A DNA stretch of 64,000 nt from 66-474 sp044464225. Lineage in GTDB: Bacteria; Pseudomonadota; Gammaproteobacteria; Xanthomonadales; Rhodanobacteraceae. The stretch lies in contig JBIQLN010000004.1 of assembly GCA_044464225.1 (NCBI GenBank), positions 120,461-184,460 of the forward strand. Direction: 5' to 3'. Below the pieces are notes generated by a model. It was not told the origin of the DNA. It did no database searches and worked only from the letters and a program-made list of their open reading frames with translations. Both the position numbers and the translations under genes were made by a program. Shown here in pieces: positions 42,441 to 51,727 of the stretch (within the stretch, counting starts at the first letter, position 1; every line of letters starts with the position of its first letter).

Positions 42441-43483
42441 GTGCGCGCCGCCATGCCGCGCAACGCCGCGTCCAGTCTTTCCGGCAGGGCCGCGCGCCCG
42501 GCTTCGTACCATGCGCGCGACGCCGCCCCGACAACCTCGCAACGTGCGTCGTCCATTGCCAGCGCGTACTCGATGGCTTTTTCCATTGCCGCATCTTCAA
42601 AATGGAAAGTCGTGGCGAGATGCTGGGTGCCGGTGTGCGACCATGGAACCAGTATTCCGCGCTCGGGCGTGATCATTTCGTTCATCGGCGGCGCGTCCAG
42701 CGTGATCACCACCGCGCCTGCGCTCATCGCCTCGACGATGTAGTGGCCAAAGCCCTCGGTCGCCGACGGGCACAGATGGAAGCGGTGGGCGTTCTGCAAG
42801 CGCTTCAGCTCCCCATCCTCGAGGTAGCCGATCCGGTGTTCGATGTTCGCGGCCGGTGTGCCGGGGGTCGCTTCCTTCGGGTGCTGCACCACGGTCAGCT
42901 TGGGCCATTCCGGGTGCCGGCGCCACAACGCCAGCAGTGGCTGGGTGTTCTTGGTGCGGCTGGAACCGGCGAGATGGAAAAACGCACGTTCCCGCGGCAC
43001 CGATGCGTCATACCGGTCGTCACTGGTGAAGCCGATGCAGAGCACCGGGCAACCCTTGTCGGCAAATATGCGTTCCGCTTCCCGCGTTTTCGCGAGTACG
43101 AGGTCGATGCGGTCCAGCGCTTCCGAGTCGCGCGGCAGAAACCACTCCGGATGCGGCAGAAACACGCGGTGCGGTGCGTCGTCCAGAAACGCCCGCGCGA
43201 TGTGTTCTTCCATCAGCACGAAGTCGAACGGCGGAGGCAGTCCCCGGCGCCGCGCATGCGCGAGGCGCCACCTGCGGTATTTCCCCTTGATGCGCTGGAT
43301 CAAACCAGGCACGCCCCCGCGGCGCCGCGTGTTGGTGACCCGCACGCGGTAACCGCGCGCGCGCAGGTTGTCGGCCAGCAGGCGCAGGTCGCGCGACAGC
43401 CCGACGCCATTGTCGAAGCCGAGCAGATGCACGGAACCGGCATCGGTTGCGGTCAGGTTCATGCGCACCGGATTGTTCCGCAT
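42437..43483 (-). CDS. Glycosyltransferase of the NGFGLSR family, copy 3
   Basis: A 348-residue paralogue with an N-terminal variant, GFDNGVGLSRDLRLLADNL, and the same later blocks: LPHPEWFLPRDSEALDR, FHLAGSSRTKNTQPLLALWR, PEWPKLTVVQHPKEATPG, HLCPSATEGFGHYIVEAMSA and DAPPMNEMITPERGILVP. ATG 43483 has GGAGGG upstream. Together with copies 1 and 2 this makes three members of one family within 6 kb, which implies tandem duplication and separate sugar specificities. Confidence 0.85.
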   Translation of the reverse strand: MRNNPVRMNLTATDAGSVHLLGFDNGVGLSRDLRLLADNLRARGYRVRVTNTRRRGGVPGLIQRIKGKYRRWRLAHARRRGLPPPFDFVLMEEHIARAFLDDAPHRVFLPHPEWFLPRDSEALDRIDLVLAKTREAERIFADKGCPVLCIGFTSDDRYDASVPRERAFFHLAGSSRTKNTQPLLALWRRHPEWPKLTVVQHPKEATPGTPAANIEHRIGYLEDGELKRLQNAHRFHLCPSATEGFGHYIVEAMSAGAVVITLDAPPMNEMITPERGILVPWSHTGTQHLATTFHFEDAAMEKAIEYALAMDDARCEVVGAASRAWYEAGRAALPERLDAALRGMAART

Positions 43484-43744
43484 CGTCCGCCCTCCGTGGG
43501 ATGCTGCTGCCCGGCACCCACGCAAGGCGCCAACACGCGATCGCCCGGGCAACCGGGACGGCAAGCAGTTGCCGCGCCAGGCGTCGGGATCGCGTACCCG
43601 GATTGTAGCCGTGATCCACCAACGATCCATGCGAATTGGCTGTCGCGAAATGTCGGCTGCTGCGTTTTAGGCCAGGGGTGGCGGGCTTTTGGTGCCGATC
43701 CGTGCAAGCCGCCGGCCGGTCCGGAAATGCTGGACAGGAGTCGG

Positions 43745-45058
43745 TCAGCGCCGGCTGCGCGTGCGGGTCTTGGTGATCACCGCGTAATACATGCCGTCGA
43801 GGCCGCCTTCGCCCGGCAGGATCTGCCACCCCGCGCCGGCCGCGCGCCCGGCGGGCAGGTTGCATGGCTCGGCTTGTGCATCGGGGTGGCCGTCGAGGAA
43901 CGTGCCGACGACATGTTCGTTTTCTTCACGCAGCACCGAACACGTCGCATACACGAGCCGCCCCTGCTGCGCCAGCAGCGGCCACGACGCTTCCAGCAGG
44001 CGTGACTGTTCGCGTGCGAGTCGGGGAATATCGGCCGCACGTCGATGCAGTTTGATGTCGGGATGCCGCCGGACCACGCCGGTGGCCGAGCAAGGCGCGT
44101 CCAGCAGGATACGGTCGAAGGGTTTCCGGTCCCACCACGTTGCCGGCTCGCCGGCATCGCCCGTCCGAAGCTCGCAAGCCAGGCCGAGGCGCTCGAGGTT
44201 GGAGCGGATCGCATCCGCGCGCGCGGGTTCGCGCTCCAGCGCCAGCAGTCGAAGCGCCGCGCGCTCGAGCATGTGGCAGGCCTTGCCGCCCGGTGCGGCG
44301 CAGGCGTCCAGTACGCGCAAGCCGTCATGCAGGTCCATGAGATCGGCCGCGCACTGCGCGGCGCCATCCTGCACCGAGAAATGCCCGGCGGCAAAACCCG
44401 GCAGGCGCGCGATGTCCGCATGCGCATCGAGCTGCAGGGCATCGCGCAACCACGGGTGCGGCCGGGCAAGGACGCCAGCCGCGCCCAATGCGGCCAGCAC
44501 CGCTTCGCGCGTCGCGCGCCGCGTGTTGATCCGCAGCATCGGTGGTGACGGCTGGTTGTTGCCGGCGAGAATGTCGTCTGCGTGTGCTGGCCAATCGCGT
44601 GCAAGCGATTCGACCAGCCACGGTGGGTGCGCGAAACGGGTCGCCGGTTGGCGATCGAGCGTTGCATTCAACCCGTCGCGCTCGCGCAGCCAGCGCCGCA
44701 GTACGGCGTTGGCAAGTTTCGCGAAACCGCCGCGCTGCAGGGCGCGTGTTGCTTCCACCGTGGCCCCGACCGCCGCGTGCGGCGGCAAATGCAGGATTTC
44801 GAGCTGCACGAGGCCCAGTACCAGCAAGGCGTGCAGCGCGGGTTCGCGCTTGCGCAGCGGTTGCTGCAGCAGCCGCTCGATCGCCTTGTCGAAGCGCAGC
44901 CACCAGCGCGCGCCTTCGTTGCAGAGTGCGGTCAGGAACGCGCGGTCGCGCGCATCGGCCAGCTTCGACTGCGCCGGCTGCAGGCGTTCGCGCAACGACG
45001 CGCCCCGTAACGCGACTTCCGCCAGTACTCCGGCCGCGAGCGCGCGGGTATCGGTCAT
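43745..45058 (-). CDS. rsmB: 16S rRNA (cytosine-C5-967) methyltransferase RsmB
   Basis: A 437-residue NOL1/NOP2/Sun enzyme methylating C967 of 16S rRNA. Seen: an N-terminal NusB-like helical domain (residues 1-150), the SAM site VLDACAAPGGKACHMLE, the first catalytic Cys in LLDAPCSATGVVRRHPDIK and the second in YATCSVLREENEHV. Its ATG (45058) overlaps the fmt stop by four bases. It is the last gene of the def-fmt-rsmB operon. Confidence 0.95.
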   Translation of the reverse strand: MTDTRALAAGVLAEVALRGASLRERLQPAQSKLADARDRAFLTALCNEGARWWLRFDKAIERLLQQPLRKREPALHALLVLGLVQLEILHLPPHAAVGATVEATRALQRGGFAKLANAVLRRWLRERDGLNATLDRQPATRFAHPPWLVESLARDWPAHADDILAGNNQPSPPMLRINTRRATREAVLAALGAAGVLARPHPWLRDALQLDAHADIARLPGFAAGHFSVQDGAAQCAADLMDLHDGLRVLDACAAPGGKACHMLERAALRLLALEREPARADAIRSNLERLGLACELRTGDAGEPATWWDRKPFDRILLDAPCSATGVVRRHPDIKLHRRAADIPRLAREQSRLLEASWPLLAQQGRLVYATCSVLREENEHVVGTFLDGHPDAQAEPCNLPAGRAAGAGWQILPGEGGLDGMYYAVITKTRTRSRR

Positions 45059-45993
45059 GCCGTGCGCAGCTCGGGGCGCGCATTCACATAATCCGCGGCA
45101 TCGATCACCCGACCGCCGGCCCGTTGCAGTTTCAGGATGCGCAGCACGCCCTCGCCGCAGGCGACGTCGATGCCGTGCCTGCCGGCAGCCACGATCTCCC
45201 CCGGCTTCCGCGAATCACCCGCGCCGGTCCCGGCGTCCCGCGATTCGGCACCCCACACGCGCACACGTTCACCCGCCACGTCCGCTTCCGCCACCGGCCA
45301 CGGGTCGAACGCCCGCACCTTGCGTCCAAGTTCGATCGCGGGGCGCGAAAAGTCCAGCATCGCCTCGGCCTTGTCGAGCTTGCCGGCGTAGGTGGCGCCG
45401 GCTTCGGGTTGCGGTGTTGCCTGCAGGACCTCGCCGTCGATGATGCGCCGCAATCCATCCGCCAGCACACGCGCACCCATTTGGGCAAGCCGGTCGTGGA
45501 CCGAGCCGCCGGTGTCGTCCGCGGCGATGGACGTCGATGCCGACAGCAACACGGGGCCGGTATCGAGTCCCGCATCCATCTGCATCAGGCACACGCCGGT
45601 TTCGGTGTCGCCCGCGAGGATCGCGCGCTGGATCGGCGCCGCGCCCCGCCAGCGCGGCAGCAGCGACGCGTGCACGTTCCAGCAGCCGAGCCGGGGGATG
45701 GCCAGCAGCTTGCGTGGCAGGATCAAGCCGTAGGCGATCACCACCATGAGGTCGGGCGCCAGGGCGCGCAGGCGCGCCTGCGCCTGCGCGGATTTCAGGG
45801 AGACGGGTTGTTCGACGGGAATGCCCGCGGCCACGGCCGCCTGCTTGACGGGGCTGGCCGTGAGTCTCCGGCCGCGTCCGGCCGGGCGATCCGGTTGCGT
45901 GTACACCGCGACGACATCGCCGCCTTCGATGCACGCGTGCAATCCGGGTACCGCGAAATCCGGCGTGCCGGCGAAGACCAGTCTCGGCCGCAC
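45055..45993 (-). CDS. fmt: Methionyl-tRNA formyltransferase
   Basis: A 312-residue enzyme formylating initiator Met-tRNA from 10-formyl-THF. Seen: LVFAGTPDFAVPGLHACIEG at the N terminus, the catalytic block NVHASLLPRWRGAAPIQRAI with the Asn-His pair, and the C-terminal OB-fold part. Full length. It lies between def (7 bp upstream) and rsmB (4-bp overlap). Confidence 0.97.
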   Translation of the reverse strand: MRPRLVFAGTPDFAVPGLHACIEGGDVVAVYTQPDRPAGRGRRLTASPVKQAAVAAGIPVEQPVSLKSAQAQARLRALAPDLMVVIAYGLILPRKLLAIPRLGCWNVHASLLPRWRGAAPIQRAILAGDTETGVCLMQMDAGLDTGPVLLSASTSIAADDTGGSVHDRLAQMGARVLADGLRRIIDGEVLQATPQPEAGATYAGKLDKAEAMLDFSRPAIELGRKVRAFDPWPVAEADVAGERVRVWGAESRDAGTGAGDSRKPGEIVAAGRHGIDVACGEGVLRILKLQRAGGRVIDAADYVNARPELRTA

Positions 45994-46000
45994 GGGCCGT

Positions 46001-46504
46001 TCAGCCCGCGTGGCGCCGCTGCTTCTCCAGCTTGCGCAGCAACAGCGAGCGTTTCAGCGGCGACAGGTAATCGACGAAAACCTTGCCGACGAGGTGATCC
46101 ATCTCGTGCTGGATGCACACCGCCAGCAGGCCGTCGGTCTCGAGTTCGAACGACTTTCCGGCCGCGTCCTGTGCCTTCACGCGAATCCACTCCTTGCGCT
46201 CGACCTCGGCATAGACACCCGGAAACGACAGGCAGCCTTCCTGGCACACTTCGGTGCCGCGGCTCTCCAGGATTTCGGGATTGACGAATACCCGCGGATC
46301 GTCGTGTGTTTCCGACACGTCCAGCACCAGCACGCGCTTCTGGACGTTCACCTGGGTTGCGGCAAGGCCAATGCCGGGCGCGTCGTACATCGTTGCCAGC
46401 ATGTCGTCGGTGAGCCGTTTCAGGTCCGCGTCGAAAATTTCGACGGGTTGCGCGACCAGGCGCAGGCGCGGGTCGGGGAATTCAAGGATGTCGAGGTTGG
46501 CCAT
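46001..46504 (-). CDS. def: Peptide deformylase
   Basis: A 167-residue metallo-enzyme removing the N-formyl group from nascent chains. The three active-site motifs are present: GIGLAATQVN, EGCLSFPGVYA (metal Cys) and QHEMDHLVGKVF (HExxH). ATG 46504 begins MANLDILEFPDPRLRL. It is the first gene of the def-fmt-rsmB operon, divergent from the LysM gene. Confidence 0.98.
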   Translation of the reverse strand: MANLDILEFPDPRLRLVAQPVEIFDADLKRLTDDMLATMYDAPGIGLAATQVNVQKRVLVLDVSETHDDPRVFVNPEILESRGTEVCQEGCLSFPGVYAEVERKEWIRVKAQDAAGKSFELETDGLLAVCIQHEMDHLVGKVFVDYLSPLKRSLLLRKLEKQRRHAG

Positions 46505-46636
46505 GGCTCAAGCGCGGAATCGGGGTTCTTTGGGAGAAATGGGGCCGCACCTGGCCATTTTCACGCCCCGGATAGCGTAGCAGGAGACGCACGTGGACCC
46601 GAATGTTCAGTCCATCACCAAATGTGAAATTTGTGC

Positions 46637-46664
46637 TTGCCGCCACCGACCGTTCGGGTACACT
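46637..46664 (+). promoter_or_regulatory. Candidate promoter of the LysM gene
   Basis: TTGCCG (46637-46642) and TACACT (46659-46664) are separated by 16 bp, and the -10 lies 37 bp before the ATG at 46702. This is a weak sigma-70-like match only; no transcription data. Confidence 0.35.
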
Positions 46665-46701
46665 CGGCCGAAACTTGCGGGGGATCGGGGGATTGCCGGT
46701 C

Positions 46702-47820
46702 ATGGTTAAGAAACTGCTTGCGCTTGCTGCGGGCCTGCTGATCACGTTCGCCGCCTACGCCGCTGGCGCCGAGTTGCGCGCGGATCACCCGCACACCTAC
46801 GTGGTGAAGAAGGGTGACACGCTGTGGAGCATCTCCGCGCGCTTCCTCCAGAAGCCCTGGCTTTGGCCGGAAATCTGGGACGTCAACCAGCAGGTCTACA
46901 ACCCGCACCGCATTTACCCGGGCGATGTGCTGGATCTGGATGTGAATGGCCTCCGGGTGACCAGGCGCGCCACCGTCGAGGCCAATCCGATCCCGACCAT
47001 TCCGCTGTCGGCCATCGAACCCTTCCTCAAGGATTACCGCGTCCTCACCGCCGCCGAGCTCAGGCAGACGCCGTACGTGGTGGCGGTGGAAGAAAACGAG
47101 CCGCGTGCCACCGAGGGCATGAACCTGTACGTTCGCAACCTGCCGGCAGCCAGCGTCGGCCAGCGTTTCGCGGTCGTGCGTCCCAGTCACGTGTTCCGTG
47201 AATTCGGCGACGGCGGCCGGGGCGACGAGGTCGCGCACCTGGTCAACAACAACGTGAACCTGGTGGCCGGCCCGTGGCAGGAGGATTTCGCCAACGACGG
47301 CCACTTCGGCCGCGGCGACGAAATCGGGACTGAGGTGCGCGTGATCGGCACCGCCCAGGTACTGAAGAATGGCGATCCGGCCACCCTGCTGCTCACCAAC
47401 GCCAGCATGGAGATCCGCGCGGGCGATCGCCTGATGCCCGTCGACGACACGCCGTACGATTACACGTTCTACCCGCACCCGCCGCAGAATGCGCCCGCCA
47501 ATGCCTACGTGCTGGCGCTGTCGAACGGCTATGACGGCATTTCGGTGGAAGGTCCGACCGACGTGGTGGCATTGAACGTCGGCAGCGACGACGGCGTCGA
47601 CAACGGCACCACTTTCGCGATCTATCAACCGGGCGAATCGGTCGCCGACGACGTGGTCGGCAACAGCGCGCGCCGGATGTTTTCGCCCAAAGTCAAGTTG
47701 CCGGCCGAATTCGTGGGCCACGTGATGGTGTTTCGCACTTTTGCCCACGTGAGTTACGGCCTTGTGATGGATGGCATCCGGCCCGTGAAGGTGCGCGACA
47801 CGGTGCAGGCGCCGCAATAA
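46702..47820 (+). CDS. LysM-domain envelope protein
   Basis: A 372-residue exported protein. Seen: signal peptide MVKKLLALAAGLLITFAAYA, then a LysM domain at about residues 31-80 (YVVKKGDTLWSISARFLQKP ... NPHRIYPGDVLDLD), known to bind peptidoglycan. The remaining 290 residues are beta-rich and of unknown function. ATG 46702 is chosen because it begins the signal peptide. The gene is conserved beside def and dprA in Xanthomonadales, where it probably acts in cell-wall maintenance. Confidence 0.9.
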   Translation: MVKKLLALAAGLLITFAAYAAGAELRADHPHTYVVKKGDTLWSISARFLQKPWLWPEIWDVNQQVYNPHRIYPGDVLDLDVNGLRVTRRATVEANPIPTIPLSAIEPFLKDYRVLTAAELRQTPYVVAVEENEPRATEGMNLYVRNLPAASVGQRFAVVRPSHVFREFGDGGRGDEVAHLVNNNVNLVAGPWQEDFANDGHFGRGDEIGTEVRVIGTAQVLKNGDPATLLLTNASMEIRAGDRLMPVDDTPYDYTFYPHPPQNAPANAYVLALSNGYDGISVEGPTDVVALNVGSDDGVDNGTTFAIYQPGESVADDVVGNSARRMFSPKVKLPAEFVGHVMVFRTFAHVSYGLVMDGIRPVKVRDTVQAPQ

Positions 47821-48010
47821 TTTTCGCGATCGACCGGGATCGCTGCGGCACCGAAGACGCTGGGTGCGGCTTCGAGTCCTGCCGGTCCTCCGGAACACGG
47901 CGATGGGCTTTCCGCGGCAGTCGGACTGCGCGGCACGATGGGAAAATCCCTACACGACGGCGCGGCCTGGTCCGCGCTGTTTCGTTTGACGGCGCCCGTA
48001 AACTTCCCCG

Positions 48011-49150
48011 ATGGATGAAGACGAACTGCGGGCATGGCTGACCCTGGTGCGTGCGCCCGGCCTCGGTGCGGCGGGCATGCGCGCGCTGCTGCAGCAAGCG
48101 GGTTCGGCACGCGGGATTTGCCGCGACATCCGCGGGCTGCGCCGTGCCGCGTCCCTGGACCAGGCCGGGTTGGACTGGATCGAACGGCCGGATGCCGCAC
48201 GCGTGGAAGCCGATCTCGCGTGGCTGGCGCAGCCGGGGCACCGCCTGCTTTGCTGCAACGAAGAAGATTTTCCGCCGCAACTGGAAACCACCCCGGCACC
48301 GCCCGCCGCCTTGTTCGTCGCGGGGGACGCCGCAACCCTGCTGGCGCCCCAGGTAGCCATCGTGGGCGCGCGCAGTGCCAGCGCGCAGGGGCTGGCCCAC
48401 GCGAAGGATTTTGCCCGCATCCTGGCGCGCGCCGGCCTCACCATCACCAGCGGCATGGCGGACGGGATCGACGGGGCGGCACATGCCGCGGCGCTGGACT
48501 GCGGGTCGCCTACCGTCGCGGTGGTCGGCACCGGCCCGGATCTCGTGTACCCCCGCAAGCACCGCGAACTGGCTGCCCGGATCGAGCGCCAGGGCGCCAT
48601 CGTCAGCGAATTCCCGCCCAGTACCGAGGCCCGGCCGGATCACTTCCCGCGCCGCAACCGGCTGATTGCCGGTTTGGCACTGGGTACGCTGGTGATCGAG
48701 GCGGGCTTGCAATCGGGTTCCCTGATCACGGCCCGCCTGGCCGCGGAAGCGGGCCGCGAGGTGTTCGCGTTGCCGGGTTCCATCCACAATCCGCTCGCCA
48801 AGGGGTGCCATCGATTGATCCGGGATGGCGCGCGACTGGTCGAGACCGCGAGCGAGGTGGTGGAGGCGCTGGGACCTGCCGCGCTGGCGCAGGGCGACGG
48901 GCTGCGGGCGCGGCTGGAGGCCAGCGAACCGACACCGACCCACGAACCCCCCGCGAGGGCGCAAGATCCTGATTACAGGTTACTTCTCGCCAGCCTCGGG
49001 GACGGACCGGCCTCGCTCGACGAGCTGGCCGATCGCACCGGCCTTGCCCCGGCCGCGCTGTCCTCGATGCTGTTGTTGCTGGAGCTCGAGGGCGCGGTCG
49101 CCCCGGCCGTGAACGGCCGCTGGCAGCGGCTTTCGGCCGGCCGCGCTTGA
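48011..49150 (+). CDS. dprA: DNA-processing protein DprA
   Basis: A 379-residue protein that loads RecA on incoming single-stranded DNA in transformation. Seen: an N-terminal SAM-like region, the Rossmann fold VAIVGARSASAQGLAHAKDF, SGMADGIDGAAHAAALD, NRLIAGLALGTLVIEAG and a C-terminal winged-helix (LDELADRTGLAPAALSSMLL). Full length. The ATG is 48011. It lies upstream of topA; the usual smg (DUF494) gene between them is absent. Confidence 0.94.
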   Translation: MDEDELRAWLTLVRAPGLGAAGMRALLQQAGSARGICRDIRGLRRAASLDQAGLDWIERPDAARVEADLAWLAQPGHRLLCCNEEDFPPQLETTPAPPAALFVAGDAATLLAPQVAIVGARSASAQGLAHAKDFARILARAGLTITSGMADGIDGAAHAAALDCGSPTVAVVGTGPDLVYPRKHRELAARIERQGAIVSEFPPSTEARPDHFPRRNRLIAGLALGTLVIEAGLQSGSLITARLAAEAGREVFALPGSIHNPLAKGCHRLIRDGARLVETASEVVEALGPAALAQGDGLRARLEASEPTPTHEPPARAQDPDYRLLLASLGDGPASLDELADRTGLAPAALSSMLLLLELEGAVAPAVNGRWQRLSAGRA

Positions 49151-49182
49151 CACGCCCACCCTGCGCATGCGTTCACTATATA
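49147..49182 (+). promoter_or_regulatory. Possible topA promoter
   Basis: A perfect TTGACA (49147) overlaps the dprA stop, and TATATA (49177) lies in the AT-rich CACTATATATA stretch just before topA. The 24-bp spacer is too long for a normal promoter, so one element is probably not used. The AT-rich patch itself stands out in this high-GC region. Confidence 0.3.
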
Positions 49183-49222
49183 TAGGGGGCGGCCCGGGCC
49201 GCCCGTGAATTCCTGTCGAGAC

Positions 49223-51724
49223 ATGGCCAAGAATCTCCTCATCGTCGAATCGCCCGCCAAGGCCAAGACGATCAACAAATACCTCGGCGCCGACTTCAAG
49301 GTGCTGGCGTCGTATGGTCACGTCCGCGACCTCAAGCCCAAGGAAGGCGCGGTCGATCCCGACCACGACTTCAAGATGGACTACGCGCTGATCGACAAGA
49401 ACGTCAAGCACGTCGACGACATCGCCAAGGCCGCCAAGGTTGCCGAATCGATCTATCTGGCCACCGACCTCGATCGCGAAGGCGAGGCGATCAGCTGGCA
49501 CATCAGCGAGATCCTGAAGCAACGCGGGCTGCTGAAAGACAAGGAAACCCATCGCGTGGTGTTTTCCGAGATCACGCCGCGGGCAATCAAGGAAGCCGTG
49601 GCACACCCGCGTCGGCTGTCCCACGACCTCGTCGACGCCCAGCAGGCCCGCCGCGCGCTGGATTACCTGGTGGGCTTCAACCTGTCGCCGGTGCTGTGGC
49701 GCAAGGTGCAGCGCGGGCTGTCGGCCGGGCGCGTGCAATCGCCGGCGCTCAGGATGATCGTCGAACGCGAGGAGGAGATCGAAGCCTTCGTGCCGCGCGA
49801 GTACTGGACCGTCGAGGCGAAGCTCGCGCACAGGGATGGCGAATTCAGCGCGCGGCTGGTGAAGCTCAACGGCAAGAAGTTCGAGCAGTTCGACCTCACC
49901 AACGCCAACGACGCGCACGCGGCCCGCGACGCGTTGCTGAAAGCCGCGGGCGGCAAGCTGACCGTCGGCGACATCCAGTCGAAGCAGCGCCAGCGCCGGC
50001 CGGCCGCGCCGTTCACCACGTCCACGCTGCAGCAGGAAGCCGCGCGCAAGCTCGGCATGGCGACGTCCCGCACCATGCGCATCGCGCAGGGTCTGTACGA
50101 GGGCGTCAGCCTGGGTGGCGAGGGCAATGTCGGCCTGATCACCTACATGCGTACCGACTCGACACACCTGTCGGGCGAGGCGGTCGGCGAATTGCGCCAG
50201 ACCATCGAGCGCGAGTTCGGCCAGCAGGGCCTGCCCGAGCATGCCATGGTGTACAAGACCAAGTCGAAGAATGCGCAGGAAGCGCACGAGGCGATCCGTC
50301 CGACCTCGGCTTTGCGCACGCCCAAATCGGTGGCGGCGTACCTCACCCCCGACCAGTTGAAGTTGTACGAGCTGATCTGGAAGCGCGCGGTCGCCTGCCA
50401 GATGAAACCGGCGATGCTCAATACCGTCTCGGTCGAATTCCCGTGCGGCCACGACGCCGGTTTCCGCGCCACCGGCACCACGGTGGTCGACCCGGGTTTC
50501 CTTGCGGTGTACGAGGAAGGCCGCGACGCGAAATCGGAGGAGGACGAGGAAGCGCGCAAACTGCCTGCCCTGGCGAAAGGCGAGGCGGTCCCGCTCGCCG
50601 ACATCGCGACCGACCAGCATTTCACCGAACCGCCGCCGCGCTATTCGGAAGCGTCTTTGGTCAAGGCGCTGGAGGAATACGGCATCGGCCGCCCCTCGAC
50701 CTACGCCAGCATCATCCAGACGCTGTTGTCGCGCGAATACGTGATCCTCGATTCGCGCCGGTTCAGGCCCACCGACGTGGGTCGCGCGGTCGCCAAGTTC
50801 CTGACGGCGCATTTCACCCGCTACGTCGATTACGACTTCACCGCCAGGCTCGAGGACGAACTCGACGCGGTCAGCCGCGGCGAGGAGGAATGGCGTCCGC
50901 TGATGGCCGGATTCTGGAAGCCGTTCAAGGCGCTGGTCGACGACAAGATGGAAACGGTCGATCGCAGCGAGGCGACCGGCGCACGCCTGCTGGGCGACGA
51001 TCCTAAAACCGGCAAGCCGGTATCCGTCCGGCTGGGGCGTTACGGGCCCTACGCCGCGCTGGGCGACAAGGACAGCGACGAGAAGTTGCAGTTCGCATCG
51101 CTGCTGCCCGGGCAGAGCATGCACACCATCACGCTGGAAGAGGCGCTGGAACTGTTCAAGCTGCCGCGCCATCTCGGCGAGGATGCGGATGGCGAGGAAA
51201 TCTCGGCCGGCATCGGCCGCTTCGGGCCATTCGTCAAGAAAGGCAAGCTGTACGCGTCCATCAAGGGTGACGAAAGCGCCTACACGATCACGCTGGATCG
51301 CGCGAAGGAATTGATCCGCGAGAAACAGGAACTGATCGCCAACCGCGTCATCGCCGATTTTGGCGACGGCATCCAGGTATTGAATGGCCGCTACGGTCCC
51401 TACATCACCGATGGCGAAAAGAACGCGAAGATTCCCAAGGACCGCGACCCCAAGTCGCTGACGCACGACGAGTGCAAGGCGCTGATCGAGGCCGCGCCGG
51501 TGCGGCGGGGACGCGGCGCGTTCAAGAAAACCGCGGCGAAGAAGGCCGCGGAAAAGAAGGCACCCGCGAAAAAGGCCGCAAAGAAAGGCACGGCGAGGAA
51601 GACGGCTGCCAAGAAGGCCGCACGCAAGAAAACCGCCACGAAGAAAAAAACCCCTGCAAAGAAGGCGACGGGCGCCCGGCCGGCGGCGTCGCCCGAAACG
51701 GAAACGCCGCCCTTCGACGCTTGA
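49223..51724 (+). CDS. topA: DNA topoisomerase I (type IA)
   Basis: An 833-residue type IA topoisomerase that relaxes negative supercoils. Seen: Toprim start MAKNLLIVESPAKAKTINKY, the DLDREGEAISWH acidic triad, the catalytic Tyr in VGLITYMRTDSTHL, and three C-terminal topo repeats (RLGRYGPYAALGD, GIGRFGPFVKKGK, NGRYGPYITDGEK). Instead of the zinc ribbons of E. coli TopA, the end is a lysine/alanine-rich histone-like tail (KKAAEKKAPAKKAAKK). ATG 49223 is set by homology. tsaC starts three bases after the stop. Confidence 0.97.
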   Translation: MAKNLLIVESPAKAKTINKYLGADFKVLASYGHVRDLKPKEGAVDPDHDFKMDYALIDKNVKHVDDIAKAAKVAESIYLATDLDREGEAISWHISEILKQRGLLKDKETHRVVFSEITPRAIKEAVAHPRRLSHDLVDAQQARRALDYLVGFNLSPVLWRKVQRGLSAGRVQSPALRMIVEREEEIEAFVPREYWTVEAKLAHRDGEFSARLVKLNGKKFEQFDLTNANDAHAARDALLKAAGGKLTVGDIQSKQRQRRPAAPFTTSTLQQEAARKLGMATSRTMRIAQGLYEGVSLGGEGNVGLITYMRTDSTHLSGEAVGELRQTIEREFGQQGLPEHAMVYKTKSKNAQEAHEAIRPTSALRTPKSVAAYLTPDQLKLYELIWKRAVACQMKPAMLNTVSVEFPCGHDAGFRATGTTVVDPGFLAVYEEGRDAKSEEDEEARKLPALAKGEAVPLADIATDQHFTEPPPRYSEASLVKALEEYGIGRPSTYASIIQTLLSREYVILDSRRFRPTDVGRAVAKFLTAHFTRYVDYDFTARLEDELDAVSRGEEEWRPLMAGFWKPFKALVDDKMETVDRSEATGARLLGDDPKTGKPVSVRLGRYGPYAALGDKDSDEKLQFASLLPGQSMHTITLEEALELFKLPRHLGEDADGEEISAGIGRFGPFVKKGKLYASIKGDESAYTITLDRAKELIREKQELIANRVIADFGDGIQVLNGRYGPYITDGEKNAKIPKDRDPKSLTHDECKALIEAAPVRRGRGAFKKTAAKKAAEKKAPAKKAAKKGTARKTAAKKAARKKTATKKKTPAKKATGARPAASPETETPPFDA

Positions 51725-51727
51725 GCC

